NCBI RefSeq assembly: GCF_001640025.1
Contig: NC_031674.1
Coordinates: 3,906,001 to 3,970,000 of the forward strand
Direction of reading: 5' to 3'
DNA length: 64,000 bases
Origin: Sugiyamaella lignohabitans
Lineage: Eukaryota; Ascomycota; Dipodascomycetes; Dipodascales; Trichomonascaceae
Positions 43,331 to 56,000 of this stretch are shown here, one piece after another. The notes below the pieces were generated by a model that was not told the origin of the DNA, searched no databases, and saw nothing but the letters and a program-made list of their open reading frames with translations. A program made the position numbers and the translations under genes. Position 1 is the first letter of the stretch. Each line of letters starts with the position of its first letter.

Positions 43331-44268
43331 TTATTTCTCTTTAAGTTTGAAATCAAATGTACTCATGAAGCCATCCTTGCCTAGGTTCTTCTCTATATAC
43401 TTGACATTGCCATGTGTGTCGATCAATACTACAGTTTGAGTTCGTGTTCCATAAATACCGTTATAGAGCTCTTTAGCAGTCGGGATAAATATACTTTTGC
43501 GAAGATTGTATACCGTTGGTTCTTCTAGGGGGTATGTATCATGGGATAAGATCGCAAATAGCTGTTCAATTAGGTCATTATCATCATAATTGTCCTGGTT
43601 ATCTATCAGTTGCTTCAATAGCCTACGACCAATTTCCAACTTTTCCCAAGTCTGGTCTGTGCCATTGCTTACCACACAGATCCCATGTTCTCGGTCGAGT
43701 GCATGTTCGAGATGCTCTCTAGCAACTTCAGGAGCCGAACTCAGCACCCACGATGCCTTGTCGCCCCTATTTGAAAACAGGCCAAATGGCTCGTGCAAAA
43801 TGCGCTTGCATTCCGGATCAGTTTCCACTCGGCCACAGAAAAGTGTGAACCCGCCCGCCCTTTTAAGTCCTTCCTCCCCATATGTTTCAGTCGTTTTTTC
43901 AATCCAATGCTTTGTTGAAACGTCAGTACCACTTGACAGAAAATCTTTGGCAAATAAGCCTCGTGATACAGGGTTTCTTGAAGCGTCGCTATCGTTTTCC
44001 TCGTGGATGTTCAGTAGAACAGCGATACGTCCCGTCTTACTCATTCCTATCCATGTTCCATGTTCAGGACGTACGAGATCTTTGGGTGATAGCACATGTT
44101 GATTCGGGGGATACCAAAATGCCGCACTTGCAGTAGCTCTATCAATAAACTCGTCTCGATTTGATAGAAGAATAAATGGGCTTATAATATGTTAATATCA
44201 AAGGTACAACTCTGAATGGAGTAAACTTACTACTTTTTGTGCTTAGTGCTCACTAATAATATACACAT
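43331..44268 (-). CDS. TANGO2 / NRDE-family protein
   Basis: Homologue of human TANGO2 and yeast Ygr127w; a heme- or lipid-related role has been proposed, but the biochemistry is unsettled. Exon 1 is 44268-44231 (38 nt), the intron 44230-44181 (50 bp, GTAAGT, ATTAAC, AAG), and exon 2 44180-43331, giving 295 aa. The splice restores the diagnostic N-terminus, MCILLVSTKHKKYPFILLSN, which runs on into RDEF (SNRDEF); Cys2 is the conserved nucleophile-like residue. DLVRPEHGTWIGMSKTGRIA and the C-terminal GIYGTRTQTVVLID also match the family. Without exon 1 the protein would lack the NRDE motif. Confidence 0.93.
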
Positions 44269-44621
44269 TTTAAACTTTTCTCCTACTAAAGTGTTCCTCC
44301 GAGAAAACTGTTCCTCCGACTCTAGCAGAAATTCAACTTTGCCCCTCAAGACATAAACTAACGTAAAATATAGTCAGATGTCTGGTAACCGTGATGGGTG
44401 GACTCTGGCAGATCTATATGTACTCCACAGTCGTAGTCACGTGTTCGTCTAATGTGGCAACCCTACCTTATGCCGACCTAGGCTGTGGGTTGTATGAGCA
44501 GATAGGCGCCCGACATTTTATAAATAAGCATCACTATTATTTTTAAAATGTAACTACTTTATATAGATATAGATATAAATACTGAATTCATAACGGTGCT
44601 GTGTATGCGCACGAACATGGC
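44269..44621. other. Intergenic region upstream of the TANGO2-like gene, with a direct repeat
   Basis: 353 bp. The 11-bp sequence TGTTCCTCCGA occurs twice (44292-44302 and 44309-44319), 24-51 bp upstream of the TANGO2-like start codon. Nothing else seen. Confidence 0.5.
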
Positions 44622-45482
44622 TCATATACTACTATAGTCTTTAAGAACCCCACGCAAATGAGTGTTCGTAATTTTACCACGGCGAGGTTTCTTTTGCTTG
44701 CGATCCTTCTCAGGGGTGTTCGTTTTCTTTACAGTTGCGGGGTCTACAGAGGCAGGTTTGAGTCCAGCTTTTTCCAATAATCCGGGCAGTTCACTGGCAG
44801 TTGGTACTTTAACCTTTTTCCAAAGCTCAGTGAAGGCTGGATCGATTCCTCCGATAGTACCCCCAGTATTAGCCCAAATGTACTTAGGACCATTTTCCTT
44901 TTTCATCCGCAAGACAACAATATCTTCAGATTTCTCTAATTTGTCGATAGCGTCCAAACAGCCGTTCCAGCCATCTTTTAATTTCTTCACTTGGATTCCC
45001 TGGAACGTCTTTTGTGCTCTTAAAAACGAGAGCAGATCATCCGCACTATAAATGTTGTATTCTGAAACATAGGAAGCCGTTTGATTTTCATCATCGATTT
45101 TAATTCGGTCGATATTTCTCATCAGCTTTAGAAGTGGTTCAATTGGAAACGATAAATATCGCTCAATATCCTTCCACTTCACCGGCTGGTCATGGCGCTT
45201 AATATATTCTACGGCATGTACTAGTTGAGTACTCTGATGATTTCCAATCCCTGAATTGGCCGCTTGAGCATAATTAACAATTGATCTCTTCTGTTTTTTG
45301 GCAGGGCTCGTATCAGACAAGTCTGATTTATCATCATTTAATGATGGGTTAGCTTTCGCTACAAGACTACTAGCAGCTCTTTTGCGAGCTGCCGCAGCAT
45401 CTGATATAACAGGTTTCGCTACAGTGGGAGCATTTCTGACTTTGCTGCGGAACGAATTAAGCTGGTCGTTTAATGATGACAT
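44622..45482 (-). CDS. TFA2: TFIIE beta subunit (Tfa2)
   Basis: Small subunit of general transcription factor TFIIE, which recruits TFIIH to Pol II promoters. 286 aa. Ser/Lys-rich N-terminus, then tandem winged helices: the TFIIE-beta core from about 85 (VHAVEYIKRHDQPVKWKDIE) to about 150 and a second module to about 205 (GWNGCLDAIDKL, GPKYIWANTGG). The conserved IDPAFTELWKKVKVPTASEL segment and a basic tail (RKQKKPRRGKITNTHLRGVL) follow. Somewhat shorter than the S. cerevisiae protein. ATG at 45482. Confidence 0.93.
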   Translation of the reverse strand: MSSLNDQLNSFRSKVRNAPTVAKPVISDAAAARKRAASSLVAKANPSLNDDKSDLSDTSPAKKQKRSIVNYAQAANSGIGNHQSTQLVHAVEYIKRHDQPVKWKDIERYLSFPIEPLLKLMRNIDRIKIDDENQTASYVSEYNIYSADDLLSFLRAQKTFQGIQVKKLKDGWNGCLDAIDKLEKSEDIVVLRMKKENGPKYIWANTGGTIGGIDPAFTELWKKVKVPTASELPGLLEKAGLKPASVDPATVKKTNTPEKDRKQKKPRRGKITNTHLRGVLKDYSSI

Positions 45483-45661
45483 TTCGCAGCTTCACAAGTT
45501 CATGTTCGTCGCTTACAGATTAATATTAAGTGAGGCTACACCAACCCCTACCACATTACATGCGGCACCCGAGCTGTGATTCCGAGAAGTGGTGAGAAAT
45601 TGATAAATTCAATGTGACAAATCCGAAATATACTTGAATTAATTAAAAATAAACAGCTCAA

Positions 45662-46153
45662 TCAAATATTAAGAGAGCGAGATAGATTAAGAATAAGTAG
45701 GTACATATTTCGCAGATTGGTGAGATGTAAATTGGTTTCGGCAAGCGAATTCTGATTGGCAGTGAAACAGGGTTCTTTGATGTAACTAATTACTTTTCTG
45801 GTAGCCCGAGGGAAAGTTTTTCTTAAAAATTTAAGATGAGCAGACGAAATAGAAGGGGTTGCCTGCCTTTGAAGAATTAATAGCATTTTCAAATCAAGAA
45901 TATACTCCTGGATAATAATAAACTTATGGTAAGGATAGACTGCCAGTCTAGTGGAATTATGTTCTTTTAGATCTGAGGTGATTGATCTGTTCTCTTCAAT
46001 ACATTCGTCAATTTGTTTGATATGAGACGGTAGTACATCCTTAAAAAAACATTGGATACGCTTGTTACACTTTTGTTGAGCTTGGATAATTGTTTTATGG
46101 GCTATTACTGAGCACTCTGAATGTGACTTGGGTCGGAAGAGCTGTATGCTCAT
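45662..46153 (-). CDS. Hypothetical protein, 163 aa
   Basis: I do not recognise it. ATG at 46153, stop at 45662, no intron needed. The product is basic and helix-prone, rich in Ile, Leu, Lys and Arg, with six Cys and no clear signal peptide or membrane span. HKFIIIQEYILDLKMLLILQ is a hydrophobic amphipathic stretch. The frame length is above chance for this base composition but not decisive. Neighbours (TFA2, then 1.6 kb of gene-poor DNA) give no clue. Confidence 0.45.
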   Translation of the reverse strand: MSIQLFRPKSHSECSVIAHKTIIQAQQKCNKRIQCFFKDVLPSHIKQIDECIEENRSITSDLKEHNSTRLAVYPYHKFIIIQEYILDLKMLLILQRQATPSISSAHLKFLRKTFPRATRKVISYIKEPCFTANQNSLAETNLHLTNLRNMYLLILNLSRSLNI

Positions 46154-47786
46154 CGTGTTTTGGTGGAAGTTGTTAGTTGAGTGTGCTATGTTAGAACCCA
46201 GTCACTGAAGCCCCGGCTAATTTATATTTGGAGTGCATGCATGACTTTATGCATGATTCGGATTATCTACAGTCCCTAGCCCTTATCTTAAACTACTTGT
46301 GTGGTATCTAGGCTGGAGGATAGGTATGGCACACTAGTTCAGCTGTAAACAGATTTCAGGGATTATAAATTCTAGGATGACTTGAAATTTTAACTGCGGA
46401 TCTTGCAACTGACTGGGATATTTCAATTGAGAGATGTTTAAGATGGAATAAGGCTATTATATAAGATATATTAGACAAACATATCCGATCCAATCCCATT
46501 ATTATCCGCATGTGTCTTTTTGGTCAGCTATGTTCATATTGAATACATGAAGCATTTTTAAAGCACTAGGAAAAGTGGGATATATCAATTCTATTTTTTG
46601 CCGATATGCTCCATGTTCACCTAATGCAACCGCTGCAGGGGATGGGGAGTGTATGACTTGCATCCAAAGTTCCAGGAAAAAGAAAATAAACTTATGGCTT
46701 AAAGTAGTAAGTATTTGACACGGCATCATCCATACTAGATTTGCAAAGCTGGGCAGTGAATTACCCATAGCTAAACCCTATTGACGAAGTGTATCACAAT
46801 CAGTCATAAGCGCTTTTGATCAGGGGTATTGTGTATATGATTGTGAACAGGCTAGTTTAGTCATAGTAAGCAATTCAGGTTCGGTGCCTGTAAGCAAGAG
46901 GGCAAAACATTCAGTCATTACTTATAACACGACTTTGGGGCGCCGTTCATAATGGACCGCGTGTTTGTCTCACCCGAAGCATTAACACATAGGGAGGGTA
47001 CCTCTTACTCGCTAATTCCGTTCTAGTAGTGCAGTCCCGAAACTAGCCAAGATCCGAATTTGAGGCGCTCCAGCTATCACAGATATTCTAGGCCGATTTG
47101 ATTGACGATGCAAAGATATAGACCATAATATTATTAAACATACCAAATAACGTCTAAGAAGAAATATCAATAAAGAACAGATTTGTGAAAGTAAACGAAC
47201 TTTCAATTGAGTGCGCTCTTATTGGTGCCCCTCCTTTTCCTGCTTTAAGCGTTTGTGCGGTTCCTTCCACTCCCTCCCTTTGCGTGATCGGCATCTGCAT
47301 ACACAAATATATCCAGGTTAATGCCGTGCATATGTATAGGTGACTACTCACTGTTCAGAGGACCGACGATTGTCAGCCGTGATGGCGATCTTCAGCTATG
47401 AGATTAGCAGCTTATAACTGGACATAATCCCTTGCCGTTGCATTCTAAGTTCTCGCTTAAAATTTAAGAAAATATTATCACGAGTAGTCTGAATCACCTT
47501 TATTCGATTTCGCGCTTGTCTATAGAGCGGCTCCGTATTTTACTTCTCTCTGCTTTGTCTGTTGACTTAGAAGATAAGTAGTGTATGAGGATAAAATTCA
47601 GATAGGAGTTGATTATTCTTTGATATCCCACGACTGAATGTTTAGTCACTGATAATACCATTACTGTTCTATTCATTGTACTTTCCAGAAATATATTGCA
47701 AACTATATTAAGCCCAACTATATCAAGTATTGTAAGTGATTTTTTGACTGTCTGTTGAAAACATTAGCTGTGATGAACACTAACAA
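46154..47786. other. Gene-poor region upstream of the ABCC transporter
   Basis: 1.63 kb. ORFs at 46502-46768 (-, 88 codons) and 47154-47351 (-, 65 codons) have no recognisable features. AAACCCTA occurs at 46773-46780. No tRNA, snRNA or long repeat was recognised by eye. An unannotated non-coding RNA cannot be excluded. Confidence 0.45.
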
Positions 47787-47793
47787 ATGTCAG
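47732..47793 (+). other. Candidate 5'-UTR intron of the ABCC gene
   Basis: Donor GTAAGTG at 47732, CACTAAC about ten bases before the acceptor, acceptor CAG ending at 47793 (62 bp). Removing it would delete the first in-frame ATG (47787) and leave the ATG at 47805 as start. Confidence 0.45.
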
Positions 47794-50700
47794 CCAACTC
47801 TGTAATGAGTTCTTATCTTGATAGTTCAGTTCCAGGCTCCTGCTCTGGCCCCTGGTGGGATGTTGATGATGTCCCTTCCTGTGTACGCCACTGGTAAGTT
47901 TTTTTTTTTTTGGTTTTCTTTCGCATTTATAAATGCAATTTACATATTCCAGGAAGCCAACTAACTATTAGGTATTTCCAATCTATTCCCTTTGCTATAT
48001 TGACAATTGTGTCATTTTCTATCCTTGCATTCAAACTGGTTCCCAGAGGTTTAAAATGGGTCCTCTCTGCGAAACGCTCAGCGGATCCCAGTTATCAACC
48101 TCTGTTATCAGGCTCCTCCCAGGACGATAATGAGCAGGATGATATAACTAGATTTGTTGATCAAGATAATGGCAACTTTATCCATGAGCAGAGAAGTTAC
48201 GGATCTGTGCTTGAGCGTGGAACTAGAGAACCTGACTCTTTGGAATCAACTGCAAAGAGCACTCAGCCTCAGGTGGTCATTGCCACCGTCGTTAGATCGA
48301 CTTCCGACGTTATTCGTGTCGCCATTGAGACACTCGTTGTAGCCGCTCAAACAGTCCTTGCTCTGGAATCTATTCTGTCTGCTGAGATTTATGACGAATA
48401 CAAGAATGACTCTCCTTATACCCCATATGTTTTGTTCACATTCTGGGCATACAACTTGGCTTTGGTTTCAAGTCGGTTACTTTATGTAAAGTCTGCTTCA
48501 AGCGCCCCTCAAGGTGGTCTTTGGTACCACTCAACTGCCTTGTATCTTTTTGCTTTTATCTTATCATTGACCCCGTTTAGATCGTCACTTATTCGCCCCT
48601 TTTCCCCCTTGTCAAAGCTATATCACATTGCGGACTTTTCATTTTCAACCATTCTTCTTATTCTAAACTTTTCTTCTCACTCTGGAAACAGACCCGCCAG
48701 ACTATATATTTCTCCCGATGGAACTCGTCCCTCTGTTGAACCTGTCACTAATATCTTCCAGCTCATTACTTTCTCTTGGGTCGATCCTATGATTTGGAAG
48801 GGTTACTGGACTCCGTTGGAGATGAGCGACGTTTGGGAGCTTCGTGAAGACGATCATGCTTATCACGTTTTGAAGAAATTTAGAAAAATCAAGCGTACAA
48901 CTAACTTTGCCTTGAAACTTGTTATTCATTTTAAACGTGAATTGTTAGTTGCAGGTTTCTGGGCCGTTCTCTATTCGTTCACCACCTTTGGTCCTTCGTT
49001 AATTCTCAAAAAGATTCTTGAATATGTTGAAAATCCTAACAGTATTCCCACAAATGTCGCCTGGCTCTATGTATTTGGAATTTTTGCTTTCGGTGTTATT
49101 GATAATGTAGGAACTGGTCAAGCGCTGTTTATCGGCAGACGAATCTGTATTCGTATGCGTGCCATTATTATTGGCGAAGTGTATGCAAAGGCGCTACGCC
49201 GTAAAGCGGTTGCTGGAGGTGATTCCAATCTAGGTAAAAAGTCGAACTCAGATGGTGAGGATAGCAACAAGGAGAAGGATGAAAATGAAGATTCTCAAGC
49301 GAATATGGGTGCAATTATCAATCTAATGGCTGTTGATGCCTTCAAGGTATCTGAAATCTGTGGATATCTGCACTACTTTGTTTCAGCAAGTATCACTATT
49401 TTGGTTGCTATCTGGTTCTTGTATTTCATTTTAAGCTGGAGTGCATTTGTTGGTGCGGCCGCGATGCTTGTTATCATGCCCTTGAATTACTGGTTCTCAG
49501 AGAAATTTGCCCAGTATCAGGATGAATTGATGTCCGTGACTGATCAAAGAGTTCAAAAAACGAATGAGCTTTTGACCAGTATTAGAATCATTAAGTATTT
49601 TGCTTGGGAGGACAAGTTTGCTCAAGGGGTAAGTGATATTAGAGAAAAAGAATTAGCCATTCTCAAAAAGAGATATCTTTTGTGGGCATTTGGTGCCTTC
49701 ATTTGGTATTTCACTCCCCTTTTGATCACTGTGTCATCGTTTGCCTCCTTCACTCTTCTTCAAGGTCGCGAACTAACTGCCCCAATTGCTTTTACTGCTC
49801 TTTCTTTGTTCAATATTCTCAAGTTTCCGTTAGACCAGTTAGCTGAGATGCTTAGTAATGTGATCCAATCCAAGGTTTCAGTAGATCGTATTGAGCAATT
49901 TCTTAATGAAGATGAGACTCATAAATACGAACAACTTAACAATGATCTCCCCCGTGGACCGAACTCGCCATACATTGGATTTGAAAAAGCTAATTTTTCA
50001 TGGGTTAGCTCCGTTAATAGCAATGACTCTTCGAATATTGACTCTTCAGAAGTCATGCCCAAGAGAAATGATTTCAAGCTGCGTGATATTGACATCAAGT
50101 TTGCTGTTGGTGAATTGAACGTTATAATTGGGCCCACAGGTAGTGGTAAGACCTCGCTGTTGATGGCTCTCTTAGGTGAAATGGACTTGGATTCTGGTCG
50201 TGTTTATTTACCCTCGGCCCATAGCCGTGAAGAGGTTAGGCCCGATTCCCAGACTGGTCTTACTGAAACTGTTGCATACTGCTCTCAACAGGCTTGGTTG
50301 CTTAATGACACTCTTAAGAATAACATCATCTTTGCTAGTGAATTTAACGAAGAAAGATACAAGGCTGTTATAAAGGCTTGTGCTCTAACCCGAGATTTGG
50401 AAATTTTAGAAGCTGGAGATGAGACTGAAATTGGTGAAAAGGGTATCAACCTTTCAGGCGGCCAAAAGCAGAGAATATCTCTGGCTAGAGCTATCTATTC
50501 AAGTTCCAGACACCTTATTCTTGACGACTGTCTGAGTGCTGTTGACTCCCACACTGCTCTTTGGATCTATGAGAACTGTTTGACTGGCCCTATCGTGCAG
50601 AATCGTACTGTTATTCTAGTTTCACACAATGTAGCTCTTACCATAGCTCAGGCCTCTCATGTAGTTATTATGGACAATGGTAGAATCAAGGCTCAAGGTA

Positions 50701-52928
50701 CTCCTGCTTATCTTGCGAGCTCTGGCGCTCTTGGAAAAGATGAACTGATTATGCAAAGTGCATCTCAAAGTGCTTCACAGATTGCGACTAGAAGTGCATC
50801 TCAGGCTGATCTCACACAGCTCAAAGATAAATCTAAACCTCTTGGTGGTAAAGAGCTGGCTGACCGTCTAAAGAAGGCTAAGATCAAGGCCAATACTACG
50901 GATGCACCGTCCTCAGTTTCCAGTGATGACGAGACTCTTGAAGAGCGGTCTCAGAAGAAGAAAGGTACGTTGATTGAGGATGAGACTCGATCGACAGGTA
51001 CAGTTAATAAAGAGGTGTATATGACTTATTTGCGTTCAATGGGTAATTTGTATTGGTGGTTTGTTTTGGCTTTCCTGTTTTGTCTCCAACCTCTTGTTGG
51101 TGTCGCTCAATTGTGGTGGACCAGAGAGTGGACTGATAGTGGGTACTCCGATGCTGCAGTTTCTATGTTTACGTCAGCTCTTGGCCTTGGTGAATCAAAT
51201 GCTCCAGGACTACCAGTCTTGGCTCCTCCTTTGAAAGAGAGTATCGAAATCGGTATCAATACCATCCGTGCACCCGAGCACAGCACTGGCTACTATATCA
51301 CCGTGTATGCCCTCATTGGTTTCTTGCTAATGATTGTTGCTTCGATTAAAGATTTGACTATGTTTATGGGCGGATTACGTGCTTCCAGAATTCTTTTTCA
51401 TGACTTCCTGGAATCCGTACTGAAAGCCAAAATTAGATTTTTCGATTCCACACCCGTTGGTCGTCTTATGAATAGATTTTCCAAAGATATGGAAGGTATT
51501 GATCAGGATCTTGCTCCCGTGATCGGTGGTACCGCTAGATGTCTCATTCAAGCATTAGCTACTGCAATCGTAATCACAGTTGTCACTCCTCAATTTGCAA
51601 TTGCAGGTGTTTTCATCTTTTTGATTTACTGGGCTATCGGTGTATTCTATCTTGCTACTTCGAGAGAATTGAAACGTCACGATTCGGTCACAAAATCGCC
51701 TATCTATCAGCAATTTGGTGAAACTCTTGTGGGTGTTTCTACTATCCGTGCATATGGTGATGAGCGTAGATTTATTAGAGAGAACATGAAGAAGATTGAT
51801 ACCAACAATCGACCATTCTTCTACATGTGGGTAAGTAACCGTTGGCTTTCTTTTAGAGTCGATACAGCGGCTGCTTTTGTTTCGTTTTGCGCTTCTGCGT
51901 TTGTTATCTTGAATTTGAATCATCTTGATTCTGGTCTTGCCGGTTTGTCTTTGTCCTATGCTTTGAGTTTCAGTGAAAATGTCCTTTGGATTGTTAGATT
52001 GTATGCAATGCTCGAGATGAATATGAATTCTGTGGAAAGAATCCAGGAGTATATGAAAGTTGATAGTGAAGCACCAACAGTGACTGATATTCGACCCCCT
52101 TCGGACTGGCCAAGTCGTGGTGAAATTGAAATTGAAAATTTATCTCTGAGATACGCTGCGGACTTGCCATTGGTGATTAAAAATGTTACTTTTAAAGTGG
52201 AGCGGTTTAATAAGATCGGTATTGTTGGACGGACTGGTGCAGGAAAGTCCACTATTATCACCGCCTTGTTCCGCTTCATTGAGGCTGAGACCGGTTTCAT
52301 CAAGATAGATGGGTTAGATATCTCCACGTTGGGTCTATTTGATCTTAGAAGGGCTCTAGCTATTATTCCTCAAGATCCAACTCTGTTCACAGGTACTATT
52401 AGATCAAATTTAGATCCCTTCAGTGAGTATAATGACCAGCAAATCTTTGAGGCATTGAGAAGAGTTCATCTTATTCCGAATGCGTCAAACCCTGGTGAAG
52501 TTGTAGAAGTTGTGGAAGGTGAAAATGTTAACCAATTCCTAAACTTGGACTCTCAAGTCTCTGAGGGAGGTGGCAACCTTTCCCAGGGTCAAAGGCAACT
52601 AATGTGTCTGGCAAGGTCGTTATTGAAAGCGCCTAAAGTACTACTACTAGATGAAGCCACTGCCTCGATCGATTACGAGACTGATGCTAAGATTCAGAAC
52701 ACAATCCGAGAGGAATTCAAGGACACTACAATTTTAACAATCGCCCACAGATTGCGATCAATCATTGATTATGATAAAATTCTTGTGATGGATGCGGGCC
52801 AGGCAGTGGAATATGATACTCCACACAGTCTGATCTCTAACCCAGCTACAATATTTCACAATATGTGTTCCAAGAGTGGTGAAATGGAAGCGTTACAAAA
52901 GCTGGCTCATGAGGCCTCGAAGGCGTAG
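47787..52928 (+). CDS. ABCC (MRP)-type full ABC transporter, Ybt1/Vmr1-like
   Basis: Exon 1 is 47787-47893, the intron 47894-47971 (78 bp, GTAAGT, CAACTAAC, TAG), and exon 2 47972-52928, for 1687 aa, or 1681 if translation starts at 47805. An N-terminal TMD0 of several helices is followed by TMD1, then NBD1 with Walker A GPTGSGKTS, signature LSGGQKQR and the MRP-typical degenerate LILDDCLSAVD. A long linker (SASQ repeats, acidic and basic patches) precedes TMD2, then NBD2 with GRTGAGKST, LSQGQRQL and a complete LLLDEATASID. Such pumps carry bile acids, glutathione conjugates or drugs into the vacuole. FPLDQLAEMLSNVIQSKVSV favours the Ybt1/Vmr1 branch. Substrate unknown. Confidence 0.92.
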
Positions 52929-53042
52929 TAACTGACGAATTAAAATATATTGCATTTTTATAGAACCGATTAGCCGGTTATGTTTCTTTAGTTTCATAAT
53001 AGTGTATTAAATTAAATATTAGATTGAAATCTACATCCGTTG

Positions 53043-56000
53043 CTAATCTAACTGCATCGCCTCACCGGTAACATCGTCAACGTCAAGGTCAATATCAACT
53101 TCAACTTCAGGATTCTCTTCTTCGTCTTCTTCTGGAGGTGGTGTAGGGAGTTGGCGAGAAATATCGCGTAACAAGTTCATATATCGATGTGAAATACGAC
53201 TTTTGTTTGCTGCTAGTCGTTTTACAAATTCCGAAGCTCTCAACCACAATCCGGCAGAGGCAGTGACTAGAACTCTACTGGCAATTTCGCACATCAAGTA
53301 CTCAAGTTGTAATTCTGTGAGTTTACTCAGATCCGACTCATCTGAAGCAATATACCCTACCATTTCATCAAGGTCGGGTGCATTATTCTTTTCCTCGTTG
53401 GTTAGATCCAGGTAGTAATCTTCAATTCGCAAAAATAAACGCATTGTTTCTGCCACAGTCTTAGCAGGAACTGTCTCCGGTACAATTGAATAAAGCTGAA
53501 AATCAGCCTTTCCCGCGATTTCGGCACGTACCTTCGATGACCATCCGGATATAATTATATCCAGCATAGTTAAATTTAAGAAAATTCTCAATTCGTCAGT
53601 CACATTTGTATTTACACTCCCTTGCAAATCATTCGATGGTCGTGATAACCTTTCAATAGTCGTTAAGACTGAAGAAACGACTGATGTATCTAAAAGTTGC
53701 TTGTCGGTTGTCGTCAATCCCGCTGTTGGTAAAATTAATGCTGCAAACTTGGAAATACTATAGTGACGCAATATATTCACAACTGTTTTGACAAACAAAA
53801 TTCGCTGTTCTAACTCGTCACTTTCGATTGAATCGGTCGGAAATTTAGCAACTTGTTCGGCGAGGATTTTAGCTAGTATGTCCTGTCGGCCCTTAGGAAG
53901 CTGCACAGATACGTCAAGATAATCCTGCACATCTAATATCGGTGAGAGCCGCTCTATCTTTCCCAGTGATTCTAAAATAGATATTTCAGAGAACTGCGTA
54001 TTTCCGAGCTTATCACGGACGTCGTAGGAGAGATCTTCCATCAATTCAACTAACTTCGATTCTACCTCATCCGCAAAAGAGGATCCCTTATAGCGTGCGC
54101 TTCTGAATATAAGTTCCACCTCCCTTAATAACTCAGAAGATTGAGAGATTTGGAACTTCTTGACAGCTATTTCCACAATTCTATTGTAGACATCTTCTTT
54201 ATTTAGCTTCACAAATCCCGTTTCGAGGTCAATTAATGAAATCAATCTCAGTACCTTCGCTGTTGATGAATCAGAGAACGAGAACTTCTCCAGTAAACTG
54301 GGAATAGCATCTATGAGACGTGAATAAAGCTCCTCTAGGGATTTTTGTGGATTGGCAGCTTCTTTCTGGCCACGCTTTTTAGTCAACTTATTAGACGAGA
54401 ACGATTTGATTGTCGAATTTAAAAATCCGAACAAGACATCCAGAAGAATGGATTGTAACTCTGGTTCGTCCAGAGTGCATGCCTCAATGTAAGATGTGAC
54501 GTCGCCCTCGTCTATTTTTCTGATCTTGGGGATGTCAAATGACGAAAAATCGTACAGCAGTTGTTCCAATAACTCTTGCCATTCTAGATACAGTTCCGAT
54601 TTTTTTAAAATCATCACATCATGGATACTGGAAGACGCTAGAGCAATTCTTGATGGTAAGGCATCAAACCGTTTATTTGACAGCAACAAGCGTTCCGTTA
54701 CTTCTTCCTCTTCTTCATCATCGTCTGTCTTCTCTAGTATCGTTACAAATTTAATACCGATGTCTTTAAAAAACACCCAGGATTCCTTAAACTCGGGAAG
54801 AGCAGCCTGAACTTTTTGTAGAACATTCTCATGAATCTCTAAGTCATCCATAGCTCTTGAAACTGCAGCCACAAAATAGGTAGCTGCCTCTTTGCGGACT
54901 CTGTCATCAGCATCAAAGATTAGCTGACTCAAAACAGATTCATTGGCCGCTTCTGCATCTTCTTCGAGGATATCCAGCTTGTTAAGAATCGTCATTAGGG
55001 AAACTGCTAGTTTTCGTGCTGAGTCATCGACATCATGCTCAGCAACCTGCCTAATACGATCGCCATATCTTACTATAAATTGACCAAATGCGCCTTTGGC
55101 AGCAGATTCTGAGTCATCCATGTACAGCGATTTGAAAAGTGCCACTAGAACCGATAGTACCTGGGTTCTCACAGACGACTCAAGGTCAGATAGTCCAGAC
55201 CCAATGCATTTCAGAGAGCTCGCATCGACAAACTTTTCTGGCACTATACTTATCCACTTAGCTAGAAATTTGACACAATCGACGCGGATACGCGGATCAA
55301 CGTCTCGATTACGATGTGCCCATACAGACACACTAGCAGCTTCAATCGCATTTGATATAGTGGAAAGTTTGTTGTTCTCGATGTTGATGATTGCCTCAAT
55401 ATCGGATATCTTGTTACCTAACTGTTTCTTCTCAGTAGAGCTCAACTTCTTAGCCTTTTTCTTTTCTTTCAAGGCATTCACTTGAGCTACCAATTTAGTG
55501 ACTTCATCCACACGCCTCTTGTATAGCTCGCAAAGTTCAGTTATCATACTCAGCACTGCAACTGTAGCAGTATGGCGAAAAGATCTTAGATGAGCAGTTG
55601 ACATGGGGGAGAACCATTTGATCAGCGAGAATATAATATTACCTCCCTCATCCTCCTGGTCCTCGTCATAGTAGAGTATGCCATCCTCACCAGCATTGTT
55701 AACTATCGAAGTGAAAAAGTCCTCAAAAGCGTGTCTGAATCTCGCTACTTTCCTAGACACAATGGCGTACTCCACTCCAGCATAGTTTCTAGCCTTCTCC
55801 TCGATTGGACTAAACGTCTCGGCTGCTGAATCTGGATGTACGATATCATGAGGTTGTACAGGGATATCACATCCGCAACTCTTCAGCAGAAAATTGATGA
55901 CGTCGGCCACGGCAGTATTGGGGTCCTGTTTATATTCAGAAAGCCAATCTAAAGCTAGACCTTCAATGGACGTTTCTGGATCGATCAATGCACTAAAGAT

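Noticed and set aside
46502..46768. 88-codon minus-strand ORF in the gene-poor region
   Set aside because: No recognisable features; composition does not resemble neighbouring genes.
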